Below are positions 1 to 12,900 of a DNA stretch of 64,000 bases, piece by piece. The stretch comes from Anthopleura xanthogrammica (Eukaryota > Cnidaria > Anthozoa > Actiniaria > Actiniidae). Under the pieces are notes generated by a model. The model did no database searches. It worked only from the letters and a program-made list of their open reading frames with translations, and had not been told where the DNA came from. Numbering within the stretch: the stretch's first letter is position 1; each line of letters starts with the position of its first letter. The translations under genes were made by a program, and so were the position numbers. The stretch lies in assembly GCA_964019055.1 (NCBI GenBank), contig OZ025215.1:10770208-10834207 (forward strand), in the 5' to 3' direction.

Positions 1-19
1 AAGTAATGTTATATTATAA

Positions 20-155
20 CGTGTCATTTCATGTCATTTATGTAATATAAAGTCAAGTCATATCGAGTCATGTCATGTCACGTGAAGTCATGTCATGTCA
101 CGTGAAGTCAGGTCATGTCACGTGAAGTCAGGTCTTGTCAAGTTACGTCATGTAA
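20..155. repeat. Tandem repeat, about 20-bp unit with E-box core
   Basis: Degenerate tandem copies of GTCATGTCACGTGAAGTCA. CACGTG appears three times (around 79-84, 99-104 and 119-124). It lies in the TRPA intron downstream of the S4 exon. Confidence 0.8.
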
Positions 156-341
156 GTTTTAATTCTATATTCTGTTACTACTGATATAAAGATATTAATA
201 TGTAGCCAAATAGCAGTCCTCGGCCCAATACCCGGCATTTTTACTGCGCATACTCGAAGAAATTGCATTTTGTCAAGCATGTCGCACAGTAAAAATGAAA
301 AGGTTCTGGGGTGGAGAGTGCATAGCTGCACATGCAGGAAT

Positions 342-636
342 GGACTACTTCGACGATACGGCGGCCTTTTTGGTAGGGGGCAAATATACAAATCTTTGTT
401 ACACTTATGACGTCGATTGAAATTAACGTTTCACTGGACGCCCCATAATGAATTGCGATTCCAGATGTGAAAAATGAAAAATGAAATGCTTGTCACTTAA
501 CCGGCATGATAGGGACAGAGAAACCCAGGATTTGTTTTTTTCTTCATCAGATCCTACGTATACCCCCGGCATCTCGTAAAAAGTTTTTTTTCATTAATTC
601 AGATTCAAGATGGCCGCCGCATCGTCGAAGTAGTCC
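342..636. mobile_element. Small inverted-repeat element in TRPA intron
   Basis: A 25-base arm at 342-366 (begins GGACTACTTCGACGAT) is the reverse complement of 612-636 with one mismatch, giving a 295-bp foldback of MITE type. No transposase is present. The right arm ends 36 bases from the S4 exon donor. Confidence 0.6.
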
Positions 637-672
637 AGTGCAGCACGTATGTCGGACTATAAGAGTCAGTAC

Positions 673-839
673 CTTCTGAAGTACAAGATAAGATTCAACC
701 AGCCAAGGAAAAGAGAGACAGCAGCGACCTGTGGAGCGAAGTGGTGCTTGCACATATCGTAAGGTGCTACATATATCAGTGCGCATGCGTAGATTGCCCA
801 TTCGATGTAGTTAGTCAAATCTAAGATGTACTTGATTCT
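673..839 (-). CDS. TRPA exon encoding S3-S4
   Basis: A 167-base exon with acceptor TTTCTCTTTCAG and donor AGAAG then GTACTG. It reads [20 protein letters not shown], then [19 protein letters not shown], corresponding to S3 (IxNxxEW-type) and S4 of TRPA1. This is the last coding exon found before the window edge. No exon matching S5 is visible in bases 1-672. Confidence 0.88.
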
Positions 840-1405
840 CTGAAAGAGAAAATTTAATTAAAATTTGCATATTGTGAGTCCACAGTGTTAAATAAAAGTA
901 GAAGGATGGAAAAAATAGTGCGCTCCATGGTACGAGTGCAATGGTAAATTTCACGCACTGGTAAAGATTAGTGCAAGTGGTTTATTATTGCGCGCCTTTG
1001 TTTTCCTATAAAATTCCCCTATGGTCCTTTGCTCACTATACGTGATTGCGCTATACGGGTGCGCTCCGCCCTGTGGTTGGTGAATCAAAAGAGGTAAATT
1101 TTTGTTTGTAATTCATTTTTTTTAAGAAAGTCAACTTACGAGTCTGTAAAGCTGTAGAATCTCTTTACTGAGGTGGAAAACAGCAAGTACGATGATCAAA
1201 GTATGAAGTGTATGAACGGCATATAATTGCTTGAAGAAAAAGAAAATCAGTGAGGAAGCACGCACCAACTCCTCGTCATTAATGAGGAATTTCTTTTGAA
1301 ATTCCACTAGCGACAGAAAACGTGTTTATAGAAAGTGATATATTTACCACTTTAGTGTACTCTGCCAAGTCGAGGTTAGGCTCTCCCTGAAATAATAATA
1401 ATAAC

Positions 1406-1455
<50 letters not shown>

Positions 1456-4400
1456 TAATAATAATAATATGATAAAAGTAAAAAAGGTAAAGTAACTATA
1501 TTTGACGTCGGTAGTTCCTTCAGCTGCATGGCTGGTATCTCAGGAAGCGGACGGTACGCACTTATTCCTCTCTCTCCATCTGTGCTCAGAAGAGTGTTCA
1601 AAGCTGAAGCTATACGAATTAGAGAGAAGCAGAAACATCTGATATTTACCCTGACAATCACAGGCGAGCCGCATATCTTTGAATTGTTAACTTTGAAGCC
1701 ACAGAACTCTTTATCATTGGACCTCAGATATACGACCAGCGAAGTAAAGCACAGCAAAAAGGCAAGGTAGAGTGAGATATTGAGTGTGAAGGTTAGCCAT
1801 CCAAATTTCATCCTAATGAGAAAGGCAATGAGAATCATTATATATGCATATTTCCCTTGCACGATGGATGTCGGAGAAAGTAAAAAAAATGCGCACAGCC
1901 TTAAACTATCGCGTTCCTTTAGATTGGTTCAAATTACAAAATCAAAGCGGCCATGTTGGAAGGCGTTTTTGCTATTTCTGTCATCCAACATGGCTACCAT
2001 TTCTCTATTTACCATTTCAGTTTCATCAAGAAGAAACAAACTGGATGCGTCAGACAGTTTTCCCGTCGTCTTTCAGCCATTGTCTACAATAACATCAACA
2101 AAGAATATATAAAGAATGAACTAAGTCTATGTGATTTCGTTTGGACGCGTTCCCCGGCCCCTCCCCAGGGTTACCCGGTACCCACGACCTCTGGAAATAA
2201 ATGTACTAGCTGTTTGCATGTATGTTTATTACAAACGTATTGTGTATCGAAATACTCATTACGGACATCAAGTATCGAGAATACAGACATAAAGAGAATG
2301 TTACGCACTTACCCTCAAAGCTATCATTGTGTCCGTAAGTTTCTGATCAGAGCTGTTTTTGCCCTGCACCAGCCCAAGGTCGTAGGTAATCTATAGAGAA
2401 ATCAAAATGATAGCTAGCAAATTGAAGTCAAGTAAACATTGAATATATGATCAACAATGATTTTGTTGGACTAGCTTTTGAGCAACGAGCTCATCTCTAG
2501 TATCAAAATTAAATTGATAAGCCGTATCTTATATAATAGCAAATATCATAGCTGCACTCCATTGCCTTCAAAATATTGCTTTAAGTAGTGGCATTTAGGT
2601 CCATTTCTATACATTTACTGTATTGTCAACCCAAATGCCTCGACTTAAAACAATTGTTTGATGAAGGCAATGGAGTGTAACTCTGATATCCTCTATTTGT
2701 TTTTCATTTTGATGCCCAAATATTTGAATATCGATTAAACCATCAATAAAAATATATAAGAAATAAAGAAATCTTCCAAGAATTACTTTTTCATAATTCC
2801 CTTACCTTGTAGTCCTGACTGTTTGGGTCGCCTTCGCTCGTTACACATTGATCTAAAACTTTCTATTGAAAAGCAAAAAAAGGCTTATATTTCAAGATGA
2901 AACTGAAACTGAAGTTCTAAGATGTGCGCGCATGCAAGAGAGAAATGTAGAGATATTTAACAATTAGTCCTCGAGTCCGAATGGTCTACGAGTCAATAGC
3001 CCATGAGGCCGAAGGCCGAATGGGCTATAGACTCGTAGGCCATGAGGGCGAGAGGTCTAATTGTTTTAGTAAAAACCTACTAATCGGTCCAATAAAAGGA
3101 TGCAAAAAGTTTTGGATTTTGCTTTAAATATATATTTTTTGGTTTTCAAAACCGGCGCTTTTCTCTACTAGAGGTCTATGACTAATAGACCCCTAGTAGC
3201 TCAGCCAATCACAGGGCTCGATTGGTGATAGACCATTAGTAGGTTTTTTCTAAAAAGGTATAGTTAGTGTCCATTATCTTATATTATCTTATATTGATAT
3301 ATTTATAATATACTTTGTATATAGTTATAGCGCAATTGAATATGTACATTTTTGCGCTTTATAAGTTATTAAATTATTATTAAATTATTATTAGCGCATT
3401 TGCCTAGTTATTTCCTTTACATTCAAATTTTCATCGATACCGTGAAACAGCTTCCTGTCTCTTTTTAATTTGGCATTACAAGTGTATACTACCGTAGTAC
3501 CTCAGCGACATCAGGCATGCTCTTGACAAGTGTCTGAAGCTGCGCCACTCCTCCCCCAGGGGAAACTAGTACGACGTCCTTCCATCTAGAAATACCAATA
3601 CATGCATTAAACAAGCAGTTTCAGAAAATAATTACTCGGGCTTCCTATGGAATGCCTGTCCTTTAGTTTTCTTTTCTATCCGTCAAAATTCGCCAATTTA
3701 TGTCTAGGACAAATGTGTATTGCCGCTGAGCTAATGATAACGAAGGTTGGCAGCATACATCAGAGCCTAGAAACAAGTCCTTAGTAGCCCGAGTGCACGC
3801 TCTGAGATAGTCAGTGGTCTTGTACGATCACGTGACGTCAGCCATGTTGGATCGTAGAAAAAGATTCATAAAGTTATTTTTATGATATTTTATTCCGCAT
3901 TGTTGAAGTTTCTATTTAGTTTGTTCAGTTCGATTGAGCCATCCAAGATGGCTGTCTTTAGTTCATTCATGCAACGATCACTCTAAAAGGAAAGCACTGC
4001 ATGGGTCACACGTGTTTTTGAAGACAGAGGATTAGAAAAGATATTTATATGATTTATCATAAAACCTACCTTTCGTGCTCTGCTATTGTCATAGCAACCT
4101 CGTGCTTATCAGCGTTAATAGCAAGGTCCAGAACAGTGTGATTGAATTTATTCAAAACAATCTGTTGTCCTGGAATTGACAGCAGTCGAGAAACAATTTC
4201 GGCGTGTCCTGACATGGCAGCTAAATTGATCGCTGTGTTCTGCAAAATAGGAAATATTTTTAAGAAAAGCAAATCTTGCCAAGGATTCCTGTTGAACCCC
4301 CACCTTCTACCTTTCAGCTGAGTTGATTTCGCCTTCCCCGAAAGGGATTATGGGGTACTATTTTTGCTTACCAGTTTTAGAGCATTTTCCGAGTATACAA

Positions 4401-7400
4401 TGTAGACTTTTCTTGTTGATTGAAATAAAATTCCTCCATGACTTCGACTAGCTTTTACGATTAATTTTAAGAAGGAAGAACTCGTATTTCATAAATTCTC
4501 ATGGTAGAATAATGGGAAATGCTAATCCCAAAATACGATGTCGAATCCTCAATTCTGATTGGTCGACCTTGAGTTTGTTCTGAAGGTCAACTCAGCTGGC
4601 AGGCATGACGTACCTGATTTTTGTCCAACATGTTAAGGCAGTCTGGATGGGATTGTAAAATGTAATCCATACACGTCGCTGATCCGTTAAGTGCTGCAAG
4701 ATGTAATGGCGTGCGTTCACTTCGGTCCCTAAAAGAAACAATACGGATATGAGTACTAATAAATCTGAAATACGACCCGGATTCGAGTCCCGCCTAGCTC
4801 GAGCTCGGTGTCGTACGTAAATTAAGAATTTCTAGTTGGTTCTCTCCTGTGCTTCGAGGGTTTTTTCCGGGTTCTCCGGTTTTCCTCACTCCACAAAAAT
4901 CCTCTAATCTTCTAAATTCCAATTCAATGATCAGTGGAACGAGGGCCACAGATTTGTTGGCCACTGGCTATGAAGTGCTACCCTAAAATGACCCTTTTTG
5001 AAATCTTTAGGTGACTTTTTTCTTCTTCTAGTAACGTAGTAAGGGTCCCAGGGGCGAGCACGTGCGCTTTGATGGGAAATTTCCAGCCAATTCCACAGGA
5101 ACTCCACGCGCTCAAGCCAACGGAAGAACCACCATTCATAGTTCAGTGCACAGGGCTTATTAGTCCGACTTAAACTAATTTAGAATTTTTTAAACCAGTT
5201 AAGTCGACTTTTTGTCAAAAAAAGAAGGGAGAACTGAGGGCGTCTGCCTATTTCCCTTTCATGCGAGATTGGTGTAGTCACTGACCTTTCGATCGTTGCT
5301 GCTTCAACTAAAAGGAACTCTGTGATGTCATCATGTCCTTCCCCGGCGGCCAAATGGAGAGCAGTTCTTCCTTGTTTATTTTGAGCGTTGATCAAACGCG
5401 CGTTCCTCTTCTTGAGAAGCATTTGAACGATAATCAGCCAGCCGTACCTGAACATAAAAAATAACAATAAAAATAAATAAATCACTTGACGTTTGTGGGC
5501 AAAATATGACTCATTTATGCCATGAATGGTGTCAGGAATGGTACATTCAATGATCATTTTTTTTAAATTATTAAGCGCTAGGTTCAGTATTATTCTGTGG
5601 TAAGCTGCAACCGTGAGGGAGGGGGGTATTCAGCAGATGATCTCAGGGGATCATTCTCCACTAACCTTCAAAAACATCCCTCCCTTCCGTTCTCTCAATC
5701 ACACGCACTGTCCTAAATAAACTGCAAATGGGAACGGTTAGATCAGTGAGCATGAGGAGCATATCTTACTTTGCTCCGATGTGCAGAGGCGTGTCCAGAG
5801 AGTCTGACGTCACAGTTTTTGCTGCTTTGTTCTTCGATAAAAACAGGGAAATGTTCTACAGTGAAAGAATAAGAGAAAAACATATTTAGCATATAGAGTT
5901 TAAAATACTTTATCACAGGTTTAATATTTTACCTTTATATGTCCTGCTCTTGCTGCATAGTGGACTGGCGAATATCCTGTAACGTCTTTCTCGACTATCA
6001 GTGCTTTGCTTTGAGGACTCTGAAAACAAAATATAAGGTAAATAGAAATGCACCTTTTTGGCTTATTGCTCTACAGTGAGGACACTCGAACCGTGAACAC
6101 TTCGAGGTTTTTTTCATCCTTTTTTCCTCCTTTATCCCTTGTGTGAATCGATTGGAAATATGATTTATTTTGAACAATAAGATTATTTGAGTTCAGTGCT
6201 TCATTTTCAGAAGGTTTGAAGCAGTAGAAAGTTCATAAAATAAAAAATATAAAAATATGAAGTGTTCATGGTTCGAGTGTCCTCACTGTAATTATGACTT
6301 GAAATTTTAGTTTTATACCTTGCATAACGTTTCCATAGCACTTGCATGTCCTACTGCAGCATGGAATGCTGAGCGCATCTCTGTATCTTTCAAAGAAACA
6401 TCAGCACCTCTATCCAGCAAAACCTGTATAGTGTCATTAAATCCTGATGTGGAAGCTAGAAACAGCGGAGTACGGCATTTGCTATCTCGTGGATCAAATT
6501 CAGCACCCTGGAAAATAAAACGTTTTCGTCAAGATTTAAATAAAAAAATCCCAAAAGCTCATGAGAAGAGCATAGCATTTGAAAAAATGAAAAAAGATGG
6601 AAGAAATTTTGCCTCCCGTATAACTGATAATTACGGATAATATTCAATAAAAATAATTCAGTAAAAGTAATAGATAATAACTAGGAAAAAAATATATTTA
6701 AATCAACGATAAAAACTTTTGTTTGTTTGAAAATTTTATTAGTTTTTGATTTTTGGCGGGAAAATTAGAGCGCGCGCGTCCTTTTTCCACAGGAAGCCCA
6801 TTAATGGTTCTTTCTCACTTTTCATTTATCAGACAAGGAAACCATTTTTGTTATTTACTTTTTTCTTCTTCAATGTCTATTTTAAAAAGGAAAACTTGGC
6901 TGGTAATAAATCAGAAAGAAATATATAATTGAAAATAGAAATATTAAAATACAATAAAATAAATACAGCGTAAGGAACTAGTAACTACTCGGTCCAGTCT
7001 TCTCTCCACTTCTTTAAAACATGGCGCGCGAATCCTCCAGGAATATCGAATGTTTTGTTGTGACATTTATTCAAAAATCAAGGTAAAAATTTCTTTATTT
7101 TTAGCTTAAAAAGACGACGGACAAGACATAGCTTTAGTAAGGTCAATTAAATTGTGTATATATGAAAAATAACCGATTCATTCGCATCATGAAGAGGTTA
7201 GCAATTTCGAGTTAGAACATCTCGGTCCTATTAGTTGGAATTTTTGCAAAGGGAGAAAAACCATCAAAGCATGCCCAAGGCAGAGAATCAACAACAAACT
7301 CTACTCTCATACGACTCACAAAGTCACAAATCTACCAAGTTTCAATAGCAATGTCAATCGATCTTTATCAGAAACTCAAATATAACCTCGATCCAGTGAT

Positions 7401-9929
7401 GAAGGTAATTTACAGCTCAGTGTAATAATAGTTTTTGTAATATTGAGTGAAAGTTATAGATTTATTAGAAATATATAGGGCTCTAGGGGATATAGGGGTC
7501 ATTTGCGTTTTTTAATATGCAATAGTGATGGCCTAGGAAAATGTTAGCTATAAAATACAAATTTTTATTACCTGATCAATCAGAAAAGTCACAATTGGTG
7601 TGTTTCCACAAGCTGCTGCATGATGTAAGGGTGTCATTCCATGTGCATCTTGCATATCAGCTCTGCATATGTCTCTAACTTCATTTACTAATAGTTGGAC
7701 AATTTCTATGGATCCTTGGGCACAAGCAACATGAAATGCAGTAGTTCCATCACTTTCCTAGAAAAAAGAAAAATTGCTATCTTGAAACTAAGGAGAGGAG
7801 GGGTACACACATTTTGGAATGAATTTTCCCCCATTGTTACCAAGAATGGTAAATTATATCATAGATTATAAGCTCAACATCAAATTCCTCATCCCAAATG
7901 GAAATCATTTCATTGATAACATGATCCTTCTTTGTGGGCATGAAATTCAATTGTGGATTCTTTGGTTATGGTTGTGATTACCATGGGTGGATCCAGAAAT
8001 TTGCAAGGAGGGTGTCCAAAATGAAAAAAAAGTGACAACATAGGGACGTCAATAATCCTAATCTGAATTTTTTGTAATTACATTTATTTGTGGTTATCTA
8101 GTGTAACAATGGACACCACCTGGATCCAACCATGATTTCTAAGGGTATTTGGGTGCTGGGTTTTCCAGTCTTCCTTAGCTTATTCTCAATCCACAGGGTT
8201 CTCTGTGGAAAAAGAAGTCCCTGCAGTGTCCCTATCCTAAAAGAATCCCAAAGAGATTGGTCTGCAAAACAGGCTAATATCACCAATATATCACTCATTT
8301 TACCTTTGTCTCATTTATGTGGCATCCACTTCTAAGACACAAAGCTACAATCTGTGAAAAGCAATCAACAAAACTGATACTGTATTTGAAAAAAAATATA
8401 TAATCTAATGGTGTTTTATGGTGAGGTGGCTATGATAAATTGTATAAGCCAAATAGAATAGCTCACTTTCGATATTCTGGTTGAGACCACATACAAAGCA
8501 ATTCAAGGCTGAGGCTCCGGGGGAAACAAAAGAATATATTAGGATTGCTCCATTTTTCCTTGGAACCTTATCTTGCTAGCGCAATTGCTTTGTGTGTGAT
8601 CACTCAACCAGAATATCGAAAGTGGGCTATTTCTTTATGAATGGTCCTAAACTAAAGTTAATTTTATTCATTCCTTTGAAGCCAAAGCCTGTGGAAAATA
8701 GTGTATGGACTGGTAGTTGAAGAATTCCCCTAACCATATAAGGTAAGCTTTAAAAATACAACATAGATGTATCAATCCTGAGTTCCTGAGGTTCTCTCCA
8801 GTGATCCATAGTTTTGTGCTTCTTGTACACTGGAATTATGATAACCTCTAGTACTCAAGGTGAGAAATAACTCTTGAATAATTGATAACATAATTATACA
8901 TAACTTATAGCCTCTGAGGGAGTCCTATTAGACATCAACAATCACATAAGCACATGAGTAAAGATTTACTCTGGCTTAACTCTTCAGCTGACAGTTTCCA
9001 GCTATGTATATATTCTCCACTCTCCATACATTGGTTCACTGGTCAAAAATAAAGCATTCAGTCAAGTCTGCAAAGTTAAAATTTGAATAATTCTTGGAAA
9101 CTACCTTGCAGCACCCACTGAATACTTTGTCTGTGACCATTGAACCTATGCATGGAAAATGGTGAATATCACTGTCAGTAAATAATATGTCAATCTTATG
9201 TGACTTATCGGTCATTAATAGCTGTTCTATCATTTTTCTTATATTGCAATAATTGTCATATAATTTATAAAAAAATTGAATATTTCATGATAATTATTAT
9301 CATAAAATATTCTATTTTTTTATAAATTAATCCTTGTTTTGCTATACTTACTGGAAGTATACCACTATCCACTGCTAGATGTAAAAGTGTGCTTCCATCA
9401 GAACCAACATTGTAGAATAAGGATTCTGTAGCTAGCTTTTTTCCTAGTACTGAAATGCCAACATATTGTTAATTAGTGATTTTTTTCATTTTTAATGAAG
9501 AACTGATATCTCAATAAAATAGTTTCAAAGAAGGTGGGGGGAATGCAAGAAAGTGTCAAAAAAATATGGATTTAGCAGTGGCATCTCTACAGAGTAGCTG
9601 TTTGCCTACTGAAATTCCTATTGGCATTTAAAAGTTGATTTTTGTGGAGGGAGGAGAACTGGAGAACCCAGAGAAAAACCCTTGAAATATGCTTCTTATA
9701 TATCCAGCGGCCTCTTCTCCCAAACTTTTTCACTTACAATTTATATGTAGCAAATAAAATGTAGGCATTAAATATTTGAAATAATTATATGTTTACCTTC
9801 TTGAAGAAGGTATTGTGTAACATCACTTGCTCCTTTAGCCACAGCAACTGCAAGGGGAGTCATATTATCTTCACCTTTCGCTGTTATTTCTGCTCCTAGT
9901 TTAACCTTGGTACATAGATAATAATAATG

Positions 9930-9960
<31 letters not shown>

Positions 9961-12900
9961 CCATAATGATAATTTAAAAAAATGAAATAATAATAATAAT
10001 AAATAAATAAATAATTAAACAGAAATAATAAATGTATAATGAATTATAAAAAATAAATAAATATAAAATATAAAAAAATATATATATAGTTAACATTACA
10101 GCATGAGAATGAGAATTACTGGTATTCATAGGGATTCATAAGAGAAAAGAAAGGTGAATGGGAAGAAAGAAAAGAAAAAAGCTTAGCAAGGAAAGAAAAG
10201 AAATGAAACAATGAAGGAAAAAAGAAAAAAAAGGAAAGAAATAAATACAAAAGAAGGAAGGAAGGAAGGAAGGAAAGAAGGAAGGAAGAAAGAAAAGATA
10301 TGAGAAAGAGAAAACTGGATAGAAAGGAATGGAATTATCAAAAAAAAAAAAAAAAAAAAAAAGCTAGAAAAATGAAAAGTAATTTACAATGATTTTTTTG
10401 AGGAGAACATTAATCGATCAAGCGAGCAATCGGCTAGTCAAAATGCAGTATATATATACACTATAATATACGCAAAGTAATGACTCGATCCTCACCAGTA
10501 ATTTACAAATCGTTACGTTATCAATTTGAGCAGCAATATGTAACGGCGTGTAGTCTCCATGTCCCTTGGCATTGATTGGACATCGCTTATGTGACGAGAT
10601 CGCCTGATAAAATAAAAATTAGTACAAGTTTGAGGATCATAGTTTTTGCATGCGCATTTTGTATATTTCATATATACAGCCGTTGGCAATTGTTTTCGCT
10701 GTCTACGACCACGAAGAACTCAAAGGTCCAAAATGTCACCCAGGCGTGCTTTATAACTTCACACAGCACGCGCGCGCGTTTTCTATAAAAAAAAAAAGAA
10801 AAAATGCGCGAGTGCTGTGTGCCGCTATAAAGCACGCAGAGGTTAGCAGAACCCGAGAGAAGCCGCTCTCATAAAGCTACCCTGGTTCCAGAGGCGAGCC
10901 GAAAGCGCCATATAAAAGCGCATCTGCAACCACGGTATCTTAAAGCTGGCGCCCCCAACCAATCAGAACTCGAGATTTATAACAGTTGTTTTATAATTCT
11001 TTAATAATGTCGAATAAAAAACAATCAGATATCCCCCACACTCTTTTCTCATAATACTATTGAATTTAAAAAAGCAAGTATTTTTTCGTACCTGTACAAT
11101 TTCTTCATCTCCGGTACGCACGGCTTCGTGTAGAGGCGTGTCCCCTCGTTCGTCCTTGGACTTAACGTCTGCTCCGCTTTTGAGAAGTAAGATGACAATG
11201 TTGAGATGCTTTCCATTGATGGCGTTGTGCAACGGAGTCTTACCAAATGAATCGCACAGATTTACATCTGAAGAAAGAAAAATCATTTTGAATATCCTAG
11301 AATTTTTATTTGATTCAAGAGGGCACTCTTTAATAGTTACTTTGCGGCTACGTTCTTGGCCCTTAAATAGTTGCAGTTTTTAATTTTAGCAGGTGCTGCC
11401 CTGGAATTGATAGTATTATCGGTGTGGTTCAGATGATGGTTGGGCATCTCTTCCTCGACGCTCTATATACCTCTTTACCTTGGCGTAATGTTTTCCCCTG
11501 CAGACCACGTACCATTCCCTAGAGTATCATTTCTTTGCTTAACAATTGCGCACGAGAAGACACATTACAATGGATACAACTCAAACAGAGAATCTTATTT
11601 TCAAGGAAATGACACTTGGTCTGAAATGGGAAAATACTACGCCTAAGGTAAAAAGGTCTATATATAAGTCTTGTATTCAGGATCGATAATGCTGGAAAGA
11701 GCATTTCCGAAATGGTGAAATTTAAAATTCATCTCAACCGAGCCAGCTACAGCAACTTAAAATCCTAGACCCTCTCATTCTTAGCAAGTTCATCCACTGC
11801 ATGTCAGTAAAATCAAGCCTCCCCCTCCCCTCTTAGTAGTCAAGTAAGTTGCAAGGATTACTCACCGACTCCCTTGCTTAGAAGTCTTTCAACTTCTGCT
11901 TCATCGCCCGACAAAGAGGCATGGTGGAGTTTCTGGGTCTTTGATACCTTCTGTTAGTAAGAAAAAAACAATGAAACAAAATTTTAAAACTATAAGCAAA
12001 TGTTTTCTTTTAGCTTGATATTTTTAGTTGTATTTTAGCGAATTGAGAAGAAAAGAAGAGAAGAGGAGAGAAGAAAGTAGAGGAGAAGAGAGTAGAGTAG
12101 GGGAGAAGAGAGGAGAGGAGAGGAGAGGAGAGGAGAGACTGAAAACAAAATATATAAAAAGAAGATTAAACAATGAAAAGAAAATTTCATCGCTCTCACT
12201 TTAAGGTTACTGGAGACCTTCAGGGGTATCTTTCGTTTAAAACTCTCTCTACGCAACACTTTCAACAAAACCCTTTAAAACTATATATCGTTTTAAAGCT
12301 CATATGATAAAGATTACGAAAAAAATATTTTTTGAAAGCAATTTATTAATTTGAAACGATGCCGGGGCCTTAAACACAAAACGGGTATATTCCGTAGATG
12401 TGAATTAATGGACATGGCGTTAGCGCGTATATCCAAAAGAACTTTACTAGGTGAATTAGCGAAAGATAAACTACAAAACGGTGTGAGCGTTTTTTGATTT
12501 TTTGATTTTTTTAAAAAGATATTAAATATTTAAGTTGGAGTGTCGAAATATTTCCATGTCGGCTGACGTATTCAAAACGAAAAAGAAATCAGAAAGCGCC
12601 AGAGTTTCGAAACGTGGTAGGACACGAATTTCATCACGCGGGAAAAGCGAAAGAGTAACCGACTCAAGTATAATAGGATAACAAGGATCACGACGCCTTC
12701 GGTTTTAATTTATTTTCCCTTCAAATCATGTTTTTTTGAATAACTAACAAACTTTCAAAAATTTCGAAACAATTTTTGTTCAAAAAGAAAGATTAATATA
12801 ACAATTTTTAATTAGTGAAATAATTTTTTTTTAGAAAAATTTTACCCGCGAAGGTCTCCAGTAACCTTAATCACATAAGCCGGCAACACGGTAAAAATAA

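Noticed and set aside
1953..2396. 147-codon plus-strand frame
   Set aside because: It is antisense to two TRPA exons (2013-2083 and 2313-2390) and shows no domain.
4770..4800. tRNA gene suggested by GGATTCGAGTCCCG
   Set aside because: No A box at the right spacing and no acceptor stem or cloverleaf; better explained as a SINE-like head.
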